52,518 nt of DNA from Chitinophagales bacterium (lineage in GTDB: Bacteria > Bacteroidota > Bacteroidia > Chitinophagales > Chitinophagaceae): positions 1 through 52,518 of the forward strand of contig JANXQO010000139.1 of the NCBI GenBank assembly GCA_025353485.1, written 5' to 3'. Positions 9,734 to 18,127 of the stretch are shown here, one piece after another. Position 1 is the first letter of the stretch. Every line of letters starts with the position of its first letter. The position numbers and the translations under genes are program-made. Under the pieces are notes generated by a model. It was given only the letters and a program-made list of their open reading frames with translations, made no database searches and was not told where the DNA came from.

Positions 9734-10654
9734 TTAAGCTTTCGAAAGTCCTCTCTTTAGGGAGGATTTAGGAGGGGTTTTATTGGCAAGATAAACCCCG
9801 CTGAATATAATTATACCGGCGATAATTTTATAAAAATCCAGGCTTTCTTTCAAAAAAATTGTTGATATTATTACAGCAAAAACCGGTTGCGAATAAATAT
9901 ATGTGCCGGCAGTAGAGGCACTCAATTTTTTAATTCCGTATGCATTAAAAATGTATGCTAAGAAAGTGCCGGGAACAACGATCATAAACAATAAAAAGTA
10001 TTCATCAAGTTTATAAAGGCTCCATGGGATTTGTACAAACTCTTTCCATCCTAATGGCAATATCATAATAAATCCAAAAGTAAACACCCATCTCATAACA
10101 TCCATTGTGGAATATTTTTGCATTAATGGTTTAACCAGTATAAAATAAATAGTGTAAAGAACAGTACTCATTATTACCAAAAGATCTCCCAATAAAATAT
10201 CATTTCTTTTGGTTGCATTATGGCCCGACATTATTAGTATACAGGCTCCGGTAACACCAAGAAATAATCCAATAAGTTTTAGCGGTGTAATGGTTTCTTT
10301 TAAAACCCATGCAGCAATAAATGTGATAAGGATAGGCGTGATGAGCAATAGTAATGATGCATGAATAGGATAAGTTAGGGACACACCTTTCATAAAAAGC
10401 ATCTGGTTGGCGGCCAGCGCAGAGAATGCGCAAAGCAGAAACCTTACAATATCTTTCTTCCCAATTTTTTTCTTCTCACTGGTTATAAAAAACAGTAACC
10501 AGAATAGTATTACACAAACTCCACTGCGAACTACATTAAGCCCATAAGGTCCTGCCAGGCTCTGCCCGGTAAAATATTTAATAGCGCTAATATTTATTGC
10601 AAAGAAAAGATTGGTTGCCAATAAGCCAATGTGTGCCTTGATCTGTGGGCTCAA
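9734..10654 (-). CDS. EamA-family drug/metabolite transporter
   Basis: The 306-residue membrane protein has about ten transmembrane helices in two EamA repeats (about 5-140 and 155-290), including the characteristic LLLLITPILITFIAAWVLKE at the end of the first repeat and YIYSQPVFAVIISTIFLKE in the second. Such proteins export amino acids or other metabolites; the substrate cannot be read from sequence. The final residues (TPPKSSLKRGLSKA) are encoded by a palindromic repeat rather than by a normal transporter end. The next gene on this strand, the glycosyltransferase, ends about 30 bases upstream. Confidence 0.88.
   Translation of the reverse strand: MSPQIKAHIGLLATNLFFAINISAIKYFTGQSLAGPYGLNVVRSGVCVILFWLLFFITSEKKKIGKKDIVRFLLCAFSALAANQMLFMKGVSLTYPIHASLLLLITPILITFIAAWVLKETITPLKLIGLFLGVTGACILIMSGHNATKRNDILLGDLLVIMSTVLYTIYFILVKPLMQKYSTMDVMRWVFTFGFIMILPLGWKEFVQIPWSLYKLDEYFLLFMIVVPGTFLAYIFNAYGIKKLSASTAGTYIYSQPVFAVIISTIFLKESLDFYKIIAGIIIFSGVYLANKTPPKSSLKRGLSKA
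9739..9783 (-). repeat. Palindromic repeat family A, copy 5 (reverse)
   Basis: TCCTCTCTTTAGGGAGGA (9749-9766) is followed by the reversed outer arm TTTAGGAGGGGTTTT. The copy overlaps the 3' end of the EamA gene and supplies its last codons. Confidence 0.8.
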
Positions 10655-10687
10655 AATTATTTTAATTAAAATGCAAAGTTGCAGTGT

Positions 10688-11788
10688 TTACATTGACTGA
10701 ACAAATTGATCAATCACATTTTTGTACTCTTCCATATTATATTCAGGGATAGTGTAAGAAAACGAATAAGCTTGCTGAAGCGAATTTTGCAGATCAAAAT
10801 CATTTTGACTTATAGTATAGAACATTTTGTTTTCCCTTAAATACGTAGCTAAATATTCCTGCTCTGTTTGTCCGGGAGTGGGTACAAGAATGGCCTTTTT
10901 TTGCAGCTTGATCAGATCCATGACGGTGGTATAACCGCATCTGCTGATGATAATAGCAGATTGCAGAATTGCTTCATTTAATTGTTTGGCAAAAAGATGA
11001 TTTTTAATTTCTACTAATGGATTTTCATTCTTCAGAACTTCGTTATTTTCTGGCAATCCTCTTATAAATAAAACCTTCCCGTGATAAGACGCCAGTTCAT
11101 TTAAAATTTGATCTTCAAAAATTGTTCTCTGTGGTTCCGGCCCCGAAATAATTATAAGGAGATCATATTTTTTTACAGTATCAAATAACGTAAATCTTGA
11201 AAGCGCTCCCAGGTATTTTATTCTATTTGGTAATTTTTTTGGATGAGATAATTTACCTGCCAGGCCATTTATTTCAAAATCAGGCACCCAGCATTCATTA
11301 TATTTATTGATAAAATAATAATGAATTTGCCGGGCAATTCTTTCTGTAAGTGCATTACCTGTTTTAATTAATAACTGATGTGTAATGTAAACCGAAGCAA
11401 TTTTAGAGTGATACATTCCAAACCTGTTATCAGAAATAACAGCGTCAATTTTATTTTCCCTTACAATTTTTCTTAGCCATTGATGTTCTTTATATATAGC
11501 GAATATAATTTTTGGCAGCTGGGTTACAATCTTCCATGGTAAAAAATATTTTTTCCTGCTATACTTCACCCTGTATCCCGTTAATGATAAAAAAGTAAGG
11601 CCGGGAAATTCATGCTTTAGTAAATAAAAAGTGCCCCCTTCAGCAGCAATTAATACCTCGCAATTTTGATTTAGTAATTGGTTTATTATAGGGATACACC
11701 TTGTGGCATGACCAAGACCCCACTCTAAGGGGGCAACTAATATTCTTAACCTAGTGGGTATATTGTTAATTTTTTTACCGTTTCTCAA
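10688..11788 (-). CDS. MurG-like (GT-B fold) glycosyltransferase family protein
   Basis: The 366-residue soluble protein has an N-terminal Rossmann-like half starting APLEWGLGHATRCIP, the GLGH.TR loop of glycosyltransferase-28-like proteins. A C-terminal half holds LLIIISGPEPQR and SRCGYTTVMDLI, the latter resembling the UDP-sugar-binding SR.GY.T motif, followed by PTPGQTEQEYLA. These features fit a conserved family of putative glycosyltransferases related to MurG; donor and acceptor are unknown. The neighbouring EamA gene lies downstream on the same strand. Confidence 0.75.
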   Translation of the reverse strand: MRNGKKINNIPTRLRILVAPLEWGLGHATRCIPIINQLLNQNCEVLIAAEGGTFYLLKHEFPGLTFLSLTGYRVKYSRKKYFLPWKIVTQLPKIIFAIYKEHQWLRKIVRENKIDAVISDNRFGMYHSKIASVYITHQLLIKTGNALTERIARQIHYYFINKYNECWVPDFEINGLAGKLSHPKKLPNRIKYLGALSRFTLFDTVKKYDLLIIISGPEPQRTIFEDQILNELASYHGKVLFIRGLPENNEVLKNENPLVEIKNHLFAKQLNEAILQSAIIISRCGYTTVMDLIKLQKKAILVPTPGQTEQEYLATYLRENKMFYTISQNDFDLQNSLQQAYSFSYTIPEYNMEEYKNVIDQFVQSM

Positions 11789-11838
11789 AACATTGCAATA
11801 AATAATTGTGAAAATAGTTTAATTTGGTATCTGATTTT

Positions 11839-11964
11839 ATGAAGAAAGCAAACAGGATTTTATTGATTTTTTTATTTGGCATAACTTTATTGGTTAGCGG
11901 ATGCAGCTCTTCTAAAAAAAGCGGTTGCGGATGTCCAAGTAAAAAAGGTTTGGTAGGTTACTAA
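11839..11964 (+). CDS. Very small Cys-rich lipoprotein
   Basis: This 41-residue ORF begins MKKANRILLIFLFGITLLVS and runs straight into a lipobox with the lipidated Cys (LVSGC). The mature part is only about 20 residues, SSSKKSGCGCPSKKGLVGY after that Cys, with three further features: a CGC motif, a Lys-rich segment and a Tyr terminus. It precedes the 83-residue gene by 13 bases, so the two may be cotranscribed. The CGC cluster could bind metal or form a disulphide; that is speculation. The intact signal sequence and lipobox argue that it is a real gene. Confidence 0.65.
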   Translation: MKKANRILLIFLFGITLLVSGCSSSKKSGCGCPSKKGLVGY

Positions 11965-11977
11965 AACTTAATAAATA

Positions 11978-12229
11978 ATGATGAACAAATCTAACCGGGA
12001 TTTACTGGTGTTGTTCAAAGAAGAATTAATGAGCCCGCAGGCTATAGAACATGAAGTAGAAATGCTTCACGAGCTTTTATATGCTGTTGAAAGTATAGAG
12101 AACCTTGTTATCGCTCATGAAGTAATAAACCTTAACAGGTATAAGATTCAAAATCAATTTAATATTATTCGCAACACCCTCCGTAAAAAAGAACTCAAGC
12201 CGTTTATCTTTTTAAATAATAAGAATTAA
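11978..12229 (+). CDS. Hypothetical 83-residue protein
   Basis: The product is small, soluble and rich in Glu, Leu and Asn, predicted mostly helical (for example HEVEMLHELLYAVESIENLV). I do not recognise a family. Two adjacent ATG codons (11978 and 11981) can serve as start. It follows the small lipoprotein closely and converges with the aminotransferase, whose stop codon begins at the next base. Confidence 0.6.
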   Translation: MMNKSNRDLLVLFKEELMSPQAIEHEVEMLHELLYAVESIENLVIAHEVINLNRYKIQNQFNIIRNTLRKKELKPFIFLNNKN

Positions 12230-13501
12230 TTACTGTAATCCAGTCAATGCCTTTTTTAAGTTAGCAAGCATCTCATGTATTTCCTCTTTTTTACAGGTAC
12301 CAACACTCAACCTGTACCAATTAGAATTTTTTGAAGCTCCAAATGCATAAAATGGAACGACAGCAAGTTTTGCTTCATTTAAAATGTATTCGGTTACCTC
12401 TTTTTGCTCCTCCAGTATTTTCTGATCAACCGTTTTTTTACCGGCAAGATTAATCTGAATGGTTAAGTAAATCGCTGCCTGTGGGGCTATTGAATCAACA
12501 CTGAACCCTTCCTTCTTTAATTTTTGAAATCCTTCATGTATAAGGCGCAGCCTGTCTTCTAATTCTTTTTTGTAATGTTCAAAATATTTATCAATTGCTT
12601 CAGTTTGTACAAGATATTTTGCAGCAGCATGTTGTTCCGCCATGGGGCTCCATGCACCCACATGACTGTTTATGGCCTTCATCTTATTTAATACATGCTG
12701 GGGGCCAAGTGCCCATCCCACTCTAACTCCGGTAGCAGCAAATGATTTGCTTATACCATCAATAAAAATGGTATAATCTTTCATTTCGGGCCTTAATGAG
12801 ACGGGGTTATAATGTTTAGAATCCCCGTAAGTTAATGCCCAATACATTTGATCATACATCACATATAATTTTTTTTCCTCGGCTCCTCTTTCCATATTTT
12901 CCTGTAAAACAAGGTCGCAAATCTCTTCCAGCTCTTTCTTTTTAAATATGGTTCCTGTTGGGTTTAGCGGAGAGCATAATGCAATAAGTGCAGCCCCTTT
13001 TAAATGAGGTCTTATTTCTTCCGCGAGGGGCATAAAATTATTTTCTTCTATAGCTTCAATCACCGCATGTTGCCCTTCTACAAAATGTACATAATGATTA
13101 TTATTCCAGCTGGGTACTGAATAAATTACTTTATCATCTTTATCAACAAGGGCTCTGTATAATGCATAAATAAGTGGGCGTCCACCGGCAGCAATTAAAA
13201 TTTCATTCGCAGCATAATCAAGGCCTTCTCTGTCACTTATAAATTTTGAAACTGATTCTCTCAAGGCAAGTATACCTTCAGCCGGGGGATATGTAGTATA
13301 ATTATTTTTATAAGCGTCTATAATTTCCTGCTCAAATTTTTTTGGGATAGGAAAAATGGAAGAATCAAAATCACCAATAGTGTAATTGTAAATTTTTTCT
13401 CCTTTGTTAATTTTTTCTTTTATATCTGCTCCCAACCGAACGATTTCGGAACCAATTAATGTTTCAGCAAGATGACTTAATCTTCCAAAAACCTTTTTTA
13501 T
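12230..13501 (-). CDS. PLP-dependent aminotransferase, class I/II; start codon unclear
   Basis: This is a fold-type I aminotransferase with YPPAEGILALRESV near the N-terminus, the substrate-loop motif SPLNPTGTI, YVMYDQMYWAL and the PLP-lysine segment IDGISKSFAATGVRVGWALG. The first conventional start is a TTG at 13435. Upstream of it the frame stays open and reads GRLSHLAETLIGSEIVRLGA, which looks like the genuine N-terminus of this family. The only initiator-like codon before that is ATA at 13499-13501 (giving IKKVFGRL...), so I extend the gene to there. It is third in a minus-strand group after the AhpD-like gene and the amidase. The substrate is unknown; aspartate- or alanine-type are plausible. 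Confidence 0.8.
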   Translation of the reverse strand: MKKVFGRLSHLAETLIGSEIVRLGADIKEKINKGEKIYNYTIGDFDSSIFPIPKKFEQEIIDAYKNNYTTYPPAEGILALRESVSKFISDREGLDYAANEILIAAGGRPLIYALYRALVDKDDKVIYSVPSWNNNHYVHFVEGQHAVIEAIEENNFMPLAEEIRPHLKGAALIALCSPLNPTGTIFKKKELEEICDLVLQENMERGAEEKKLYVMYDQMYWALTYGDSKHYNPVSLRPEMKDYTIFIDGISKSFAATGVRVGWALGPQHVLNKMKAINSHVGAWSPMAEQHAAAKYLVQTEAIDKYFEHYKKELEDRLRLIHEGFQKLKKEGFSVDSIAPQAAIYLTIQINLAGKKTVDQKILEEQKEVTEYILNEAKLAVVPFYAFGASKNSNWYRLSVGTCKKEEIHEMLANLKKALTGLQ

Positions 13502-13551
13502 AGATGTGTATATATTGATAATTGAATATTTAGAGAAGCAAAAATACTATT

Positions 13552-14706
13552 TTATAAATTTTTTAGAAATTCTTCAATGCCTTCCACTATTTTTTTTGCA
13601 ACAGCTTTATGAAATGCAGGATCAAGAATTTTTTTCTCATCTTCTACATTACTCAAAAATGCCACCTCCACAAGACAATTTGGATAATCAGTAGGTCCGT
13701 TTAAAGAAAAATTAAATGAGCCTATATTTCCATATTCTTTTAAATTAAGATCGAGCATGTGGTGCAATAGTGCCACGCTTAAAGAACGAAAACCAATATA
13801 CCGGTAATAGGTACTTACACCCTGTATGGAATCTATGTCAGATGAATTGAGATGAATGCTGATTAACAGATCAGGGCATTGTTGTTTTAAAAATTCAATC
13901 CGCTCAGGCATACTCAGGGTTGTATCCTTCTCTCTTGTCATGATAACATTTGCTTTCTTTTTTACAAGTGCATTTCTTAATTCGTTGGCAAATAAAAGTG
14001 TATAATTCTTTTCAAGTATTTTGCTGGTAACTCCATCTGCACCATTATTATCTCCGCCATGCCCTGCATCTACAGCTATGGTTAAATATTTAAGTTCGGG
14101 TTTTTCAGGTTGCCGCTTAACCCTGATAATTAATTTATTTCCTTCATAATATATGCTGTGCCCCCAATGTTGTTTATGCTTAAGCTCAATAATAACTTTC
14201 ATTACATCATCTTCTGTTTGCTCATAATATGCATTCTTTATTTCTTTAGTTGTGCTAACCTGGGTTATCCAATTGGTATTATTTTCAGCACCAAAAATTT
14301 CTACCACCAGTCTTGAAGGGTCAATTTGCTGAATTCCGGTGTAGGGCAATTTTTCATTTAAAGCAATTGTCACATAATCATAAATGCTGTCTCCAGATAC
14401 TTTCCAGCTTCCTGTTAAATGATTTGGAGTGCCGGTTACGGGGCTGATAAGATTTTTTTTATCTATGTAGGCTGCACGGTATTTTGATAACTGAACTTTG
14501 TATTTGGTTTTAAAACTATCAACAACTTTTAGCAAAATATTACTGTCAAGAAATGTCATCTTAGCCCCGCCAAGCCTGTCATCCCCTATACCATACTCAA
14601 GAAAGGGAAGACTTCCGGTGGTGCGCCCAAAGAAAAATGATTGTGTATTTTGTGAGAACGATTTAAGGGATAAAAATATAAATGCAATCAGGAAAAATTT
14701 TTTCAT
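13552..14706 (-). CDS. N-acetylmuramoyl-L-alanine amidase (Amidase_3), secreted
   Basis: The 384-residue protein has a signal peptide (MKKFFLIAFIFLSLKSFSQ), an AMIN-like beta-rich N-terminal half and a C-terminal Amidase_3 catalytic domain (about 205-384). The zinc-site motifs are visible: VDAGHGG with His216, SIHLNSS, and the catalytic Glu in CLVEVAFLSN. Such enzymes cleave the amide between MurNAc and the stem peptide during wall turnover and cell separation. It lies 21 bases after the AhpD-like gene on the same strand. Confidence 0.92.
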   Translation of the reverse strand: MKKFFLIAFIFLSLKSFSQNTQSFFFGRTTGSLPFLEYGIGDDRLGGAKMTFLDSNILLKVVDSFKTKYKVQLSKYRAAYIDKKNLISPVTGTPNHLTGSWKVSGDSIYDYVTIALNEKLPYTGIQQIDPSRLVVEIFGAENNTNWITQVSTTKEIKNAYYEQTEDDVMKVIIELKHKQHWGHSIYYEGNKLIIRVKRQPEKPELKYLTIAVDAGHGGDNNGADGVTSKILEKNYTLLFANELRNALVKKKANVIMTREKDTTLSMPERIEFLKQQCPDLLISIHLNSSDIDSIQGVSTYYRYIGFRSLSVALLHHMLDLNLKEYGNIGSFNFSLNGPTDYPNCLVEVAFLSNVEDEKKILDPAFHKAVAKKIVEGIEEFLKNL

Positions 14707-14727
14707 TCTAAAGTTTTAGTGTAGTTA

Positions 14728-15072
14728 TTAACCGGCAATTAATTCTTCCCAATATTCAGCAGCTCTTCTTGTATGTGGAATTACAATGGTTCCCCCCACA
14801 ATATTTGCCACAGCAAAAATTTCGTACATCTGCTCTGTCGTTACACCAAGTTCATAGCTTTTGCCCAAATGATATTTAATACAATCATCACAACGCAAAA
14901 CCATGCTAGCTACAAGCCCCAGCATTTCTTTTGTCTTTTTATCAATAGCGCCATCCTCATAAGTATTCGTATCTAAGTTCCATAAACGTTTCATCACAAG
15001 ATTATTCTTGCTTAAAATAACTTCATTCATTTTTTCACGGTAATCATTAAAATCTTTTGCTAATGCTGACAT
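14728..15072 (-). CDS. Carboxymuconolactone decarboxylase/AhpD-like family protein
   Basis: The 114-residue protein has the CMD-family redox motif RCDDCIKYHL: a CxxC pair followed by His, as in AhpD peroxidase-reductases. Length and helix-rich composition fit the family. It could act as an alkylhydroperoxidase-type thiol reductase, but no AhpC partner is nearby. It is the first gene of the minus-strand group and is divergent from gnd. Confidence 0.85.
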   Translation of the reverse strand: MSALAKDFNDYREKMNEVILSKNNLVMKRLWNLDTNTYEDGAIDKKTKEMLGLVASMVLRCDDCIKYHLGKSYELGVTTEQMYEIFAVANIVGGTIVIPHTRRAAEYWEELIAG

Positions 15073-15149
15073 AATTATTGATATTAAATGTGAGGGAGCG
15101 AAGTTAAGTTGTAAGAGATAAACAATTTCAATTATACTAATTTTACCTG

Positions 15150-16607
15150 ATGGCAGATACTTTATACGATTTTGGAATGATAGGTCTTGGCGTTATGGGA
15201 AGCAATCTTTTACTTAACATGGCCGATCATGGTTTTAAAGTAATTGGCTATGATAAGAACCCGGATAAAACAAAAACGCTTGAAGTATCGGCGACTAAAG
15301 GCACAGTAGTAAAAGGAGTGAATACACTTAATGAAATGATAAGTCAATTACAAAAGCCACGGAAATTAATGATGCTAGTGCCTGCCGGAAACCCCGTGGA
15401 TAGTGTAATAGCAGAACTTATTCCATTGCTTGAGGAAGGGGATATAATTATTGATGGAGGAAACTCACATTATATTGATACTTTAAAAAGAATAACATTT
15501 TTAAAAGAGAAAAAGCTGCATTTTATGGGCATCGGAATTTCTGGCGGTGAGCAAGGCGCAAGACTTGGCCCAAGCATAATGCCCGGTGGAGATATGGAAG
15601 CCTATAAAGAAGTTGAACCAATTTTAAAAGCAGTTGCAGCAAAAGTTAATGGTCAGCCCTGTGTTGCGTATTTAGGAAATGATGCTGCCGGCCATTATGT
15701 AAAAATGGTTCACAACGGAATTGAATACGCCATAATGCAATTAATAAGCGAATGTTATGATGTATTACATAATGGAATGGGATTAGATAATGATGAATTG
15801 CATAAAGTTTTTTTAGAATGGAATAATGGTGAAATGAAATCTTTTTTATTAGAGATAACGGCTGATATTTTTTTAAAGAAAGATGATAAAAGTGAGGCAA
15901 TGCTTATTGATAAAATTTTAGATAAGGCGGGTGCAAAAGGAACAGGTAAATGGACATCAGAAGCAGCGCTGGATTCCGGCGAACCTATTCCTGCAATTGA
16001 TATGGCGGTAATGGTGCGAAATATTTCTGCATTAAAAGAGCAAAGAATTTTTGCCAATAAAATATATAATGCTGAAGTAAAAAAAATTAATATCCCCAAA
16101 GAAGAATTTATTAAACAGTTGCACGATGCATTATTTTTTGCAACCATAGTTAGCTATGCACAGGGTATGGCCCTCTTAAGTAAAGCATCAGCAGAACTAA
16201 AAATGGATATACCTCTGCCTGAAGTAATAAGAGTGTGGACAGGCGGATGCATCATTCGGTCTTCTTTATTGAATTTGTTTAGTAAAGCTTTTCAGAAAAA
16301 TTCTCAATTACAAAACTTATTGCTTGATGAAGATGTTGCAAAGCTGCTCAGTGCAAAAAAACAAAGATTAAAAGATGTAGTAACAACAGCACTTTCCAAC
16401 GCTTATCCCGTAAGTGGATTATCAGCTTCTCTAAATTATTTTAATGCTTATTGCAGGGAAAAATTGCCTACCAATTTAATACAGGCTCAAAGAGATTATT
16501 TCGGCTCACATACTTATGAAAGAGTTGACTCACCGGGAATATTTCATACTGATTGGCAACAGGATGATAAAACAGTTGATCATGCTTCAAATCAATTAAT
16601 CCTATGA
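15150..16607 (+). CDS. gnd: 6-phosphogluconate dehydrogenase, decarboxylating
   Basis: This 485-residue enzyme oxidises 6-phosphogluconate to ribulose 5-phosphate and CO2. The N-terminal NADP-binding Rossmann motif is GLGVMGSNLL, followed by the family signature GIGISGGEQGARLGPSIMPGG region (about 128-150) and the catalytic Lys in YVKMVHNGIEY (about 185). The helical C-terminal half contains VSYAQGMALL and the conserved IRSSLL segment. Its stop overlaps the zwf start by four bases (ATGA), so translation of the two is probably coupled. Confidence 0.96.
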   Translation: MADTLYDFGMIGLGVMGSNLLLNMADHGFKVIGYDKNPDKTKTLEVSATKGTVVKGVNTLNEMISQLQKPRKLMMLVPAGNPVDSVIAELIPLLEEGDIIIDGGNSHYIDTLKRITFLKEKKLHFMGIGISGGEQGARLGPSIMPGGDMEAYKEVEPILKAVAAKVNGQPCVAYLGNDAAGHYVKMVHNGIEYAIMQLISECYDVLHNGMGLDNDELHKVFLEWNNGEMKSFLLEITADIFLKKDDKSEAMLIDKILDKAGAKGTGKWTSEAALDSGEPIPAIDMAVMVRNISALKEQRIFANKIYNAEVKKINIPKEEFIKQLHDALFFATIVSYAQGMALLSKASAELKMDIPLPEVIRVWTGGCIIRSSLLNLFSKAFQKNSQLQNLLLDEDVAKLLSAKKQRLKDVVTTALSNAYPVSGLSASLNYFNAYCREKLPTNLIQAQRDYFGSHTYERVDSPGIFHTDWQQDDKTVDHASNQLIL

Positions 16608-18127
16608 ATCATAATTCAGAAAAAAAAAAATTACCTCCCGTTCTTATTTTTATTTTTGGCGGAAGCGGAGATCTTAATTATCGTAAGCTTACTCCGGCTT
16701 TGTATAATTTATTTCTTGATAATTCAATGCCTGAAAAATTCAGTATAGTTGGTATTGCAAGAACTGAATATGATGAATCAGCTTACAAAGAACATTTACT
16801 GGATGGTATAATTAATTTTTCCAGAAGAAAAGATGAGGATAGAAAATGGACAGAATTCTCGAAGCACTTAAGTTATTTAAAATTGGATGTATCAGACGAA
16901 AAAGCATATGGTAGTATTGCAGAGTTGGCCAAACAAAAGGAACAGGAATTTGGTGAGTATCCAACTTTACTTTTTTATATGGCGGTTGCACCACAATTGG
17001 TTCCTGTAATAATAAAAAATCTTGGCTTAATACAGGTTTGCACTGATGTAAAACATTCACGTATAGTTGTTGAAAAACCTTTTGGCCATGATCTTGAAAG
17101 CGCAAGAGAAATGAATTTGTTATTGGCCGGTATTTTTAAAGAAGAACAGATATACCGCATTGATCATTACCTCGGCAAAGAAACTGTACAAAATATTTTG
17201 GCGCTGCGTTTTGCCAATGCTTTATTTGAGCCGATATGGAACAAAAATTATATTGATCATGTTCAGATAACTTCGGCTGAAACAGTAGGAGTAGAAGGCA
17301 GGGGCGGCTATTATGAAAATTCTGGCGCATTGCGGGATATGGTTCAAAACCATATTCTTCAACTGCTTTGTATGATCGGCATGGAAGCGCCAATTTCTTT
17401 TGATGCAGATGAAATAAGAAATAAAAAAGTGGATGTACTTAATGCCTTGCGAAAAATTGACAAAGAAGAAGTGTATGATTATGCGGTACGGGGTCAATAC
17501 AGCGAAGGATGGATGCAGGGTGAAAAAGTTATGGGTTACCGGCAGGAGAAAGACGTAAAGCCGGATTCAACAACAGAAACTTTTGCGGCTATTAAATTTT
17601 ATATAGATAACTGGCGCTGGGAAGGAGTGCCATTTTATGTACGCACAGGTAAACATATGCATGAAAAAACAACAGCGCTTACCATACAATTTAAACCGGC
17701 GCCACATTATTCTTTTCCGGCAGAAGCTGCAGAAACATGGCGGCCAAACAGGCTTTCAATAAGTATACAACCAGAGATGGATATTTGTTTACGCTTCCAG
17801 GCAAAGAAGCCCGGTCAACACATGGTTCTAACTCCTGTGGATATGGTTTTTAATTATAAAGATGCTTACGATGGATACGAACCCGAAGCTTATGAAACGT
17901 TGTTGTATGATGTGATGGAAGGAGATGCCACTTTATTTATGCGGGCAGACCAGGTAGAAGCAGCCTGGAAAGTGGTAATGCCGGTAATTGAAGTATGGCG
18001 GGAAAGAAAACCCATTGATTTTCCGAACTATTCTCCTGATTCCTGGGGACCGGAAGATGCTGAAGCATTGATAGCAAGAGACGGACACAACTGGATAACC
18101 CTTCCTCCAAAAAGAAAAGAAAAATAA
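16604..18127 (+). CDS. zwf: Glucose-6-phosphate 1-dehydrogenase
   Basis: The 507-residue enzyme catalyses the first oxidative pentose-phosphate step. The dinucleotide motif FGGSGDLNYRKL replaces the more usual GASGDL (Ala to Gly). The active-site motif RIDHYLGKE lies at 185-193, followed by VQNILALRFAN. The C-terminal domain has the FYVRTGKHMHEK substrate segment. It overlaps gnd by four bases and pgl by one base (TAATG). All three enzymes from glucose 6-phosphate to ribulose 5-phosphate are thus in one transcript. Confidence 0.96.
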   Translation: MNHNSEKKKLPPVLIFIFGGSGDLNYRKLTPALYNLFLDNSMPEKFSIVGIARTEYDESAYKEHLLDGIINFSRRKDEDRKWTEFSKHLSYLKLDVSDEKAYGSIAELAKQKEQEFGEYPTLLFYMAVAPQLVPVIIKNLGLIQVCTDVKHSRIVVEKPFGHDLESAREMNLLLAGIFKEEQIYRIDHYLGKETVQNILALRFANALFEPIWNKNYIDHVQITSAETVGVEGRGGYYENSGALRDMVQNHILQLLCMIGMEAPISFDADEIRNKKVDVLNALRKIDKEEVYDYAVRGQYSEGWMQGEKVMGYRQEKDVKPDSTTETFAAIKFYIDNWRWEGVPFYVRTGKHMHEKTTALTIQFKPAPHYSFPAEAAETWRPNRLSISIQPEMDICLRFQAKKPGQHMVLTPVDMVFNYKDAYDGYEPEAYETLLYDVMEGDATLFMRADQVEAAWKVVMPVIEVWRERKPIDFPNYSPDSWGPEDAEALIARDGHNWITLPPKRKEK

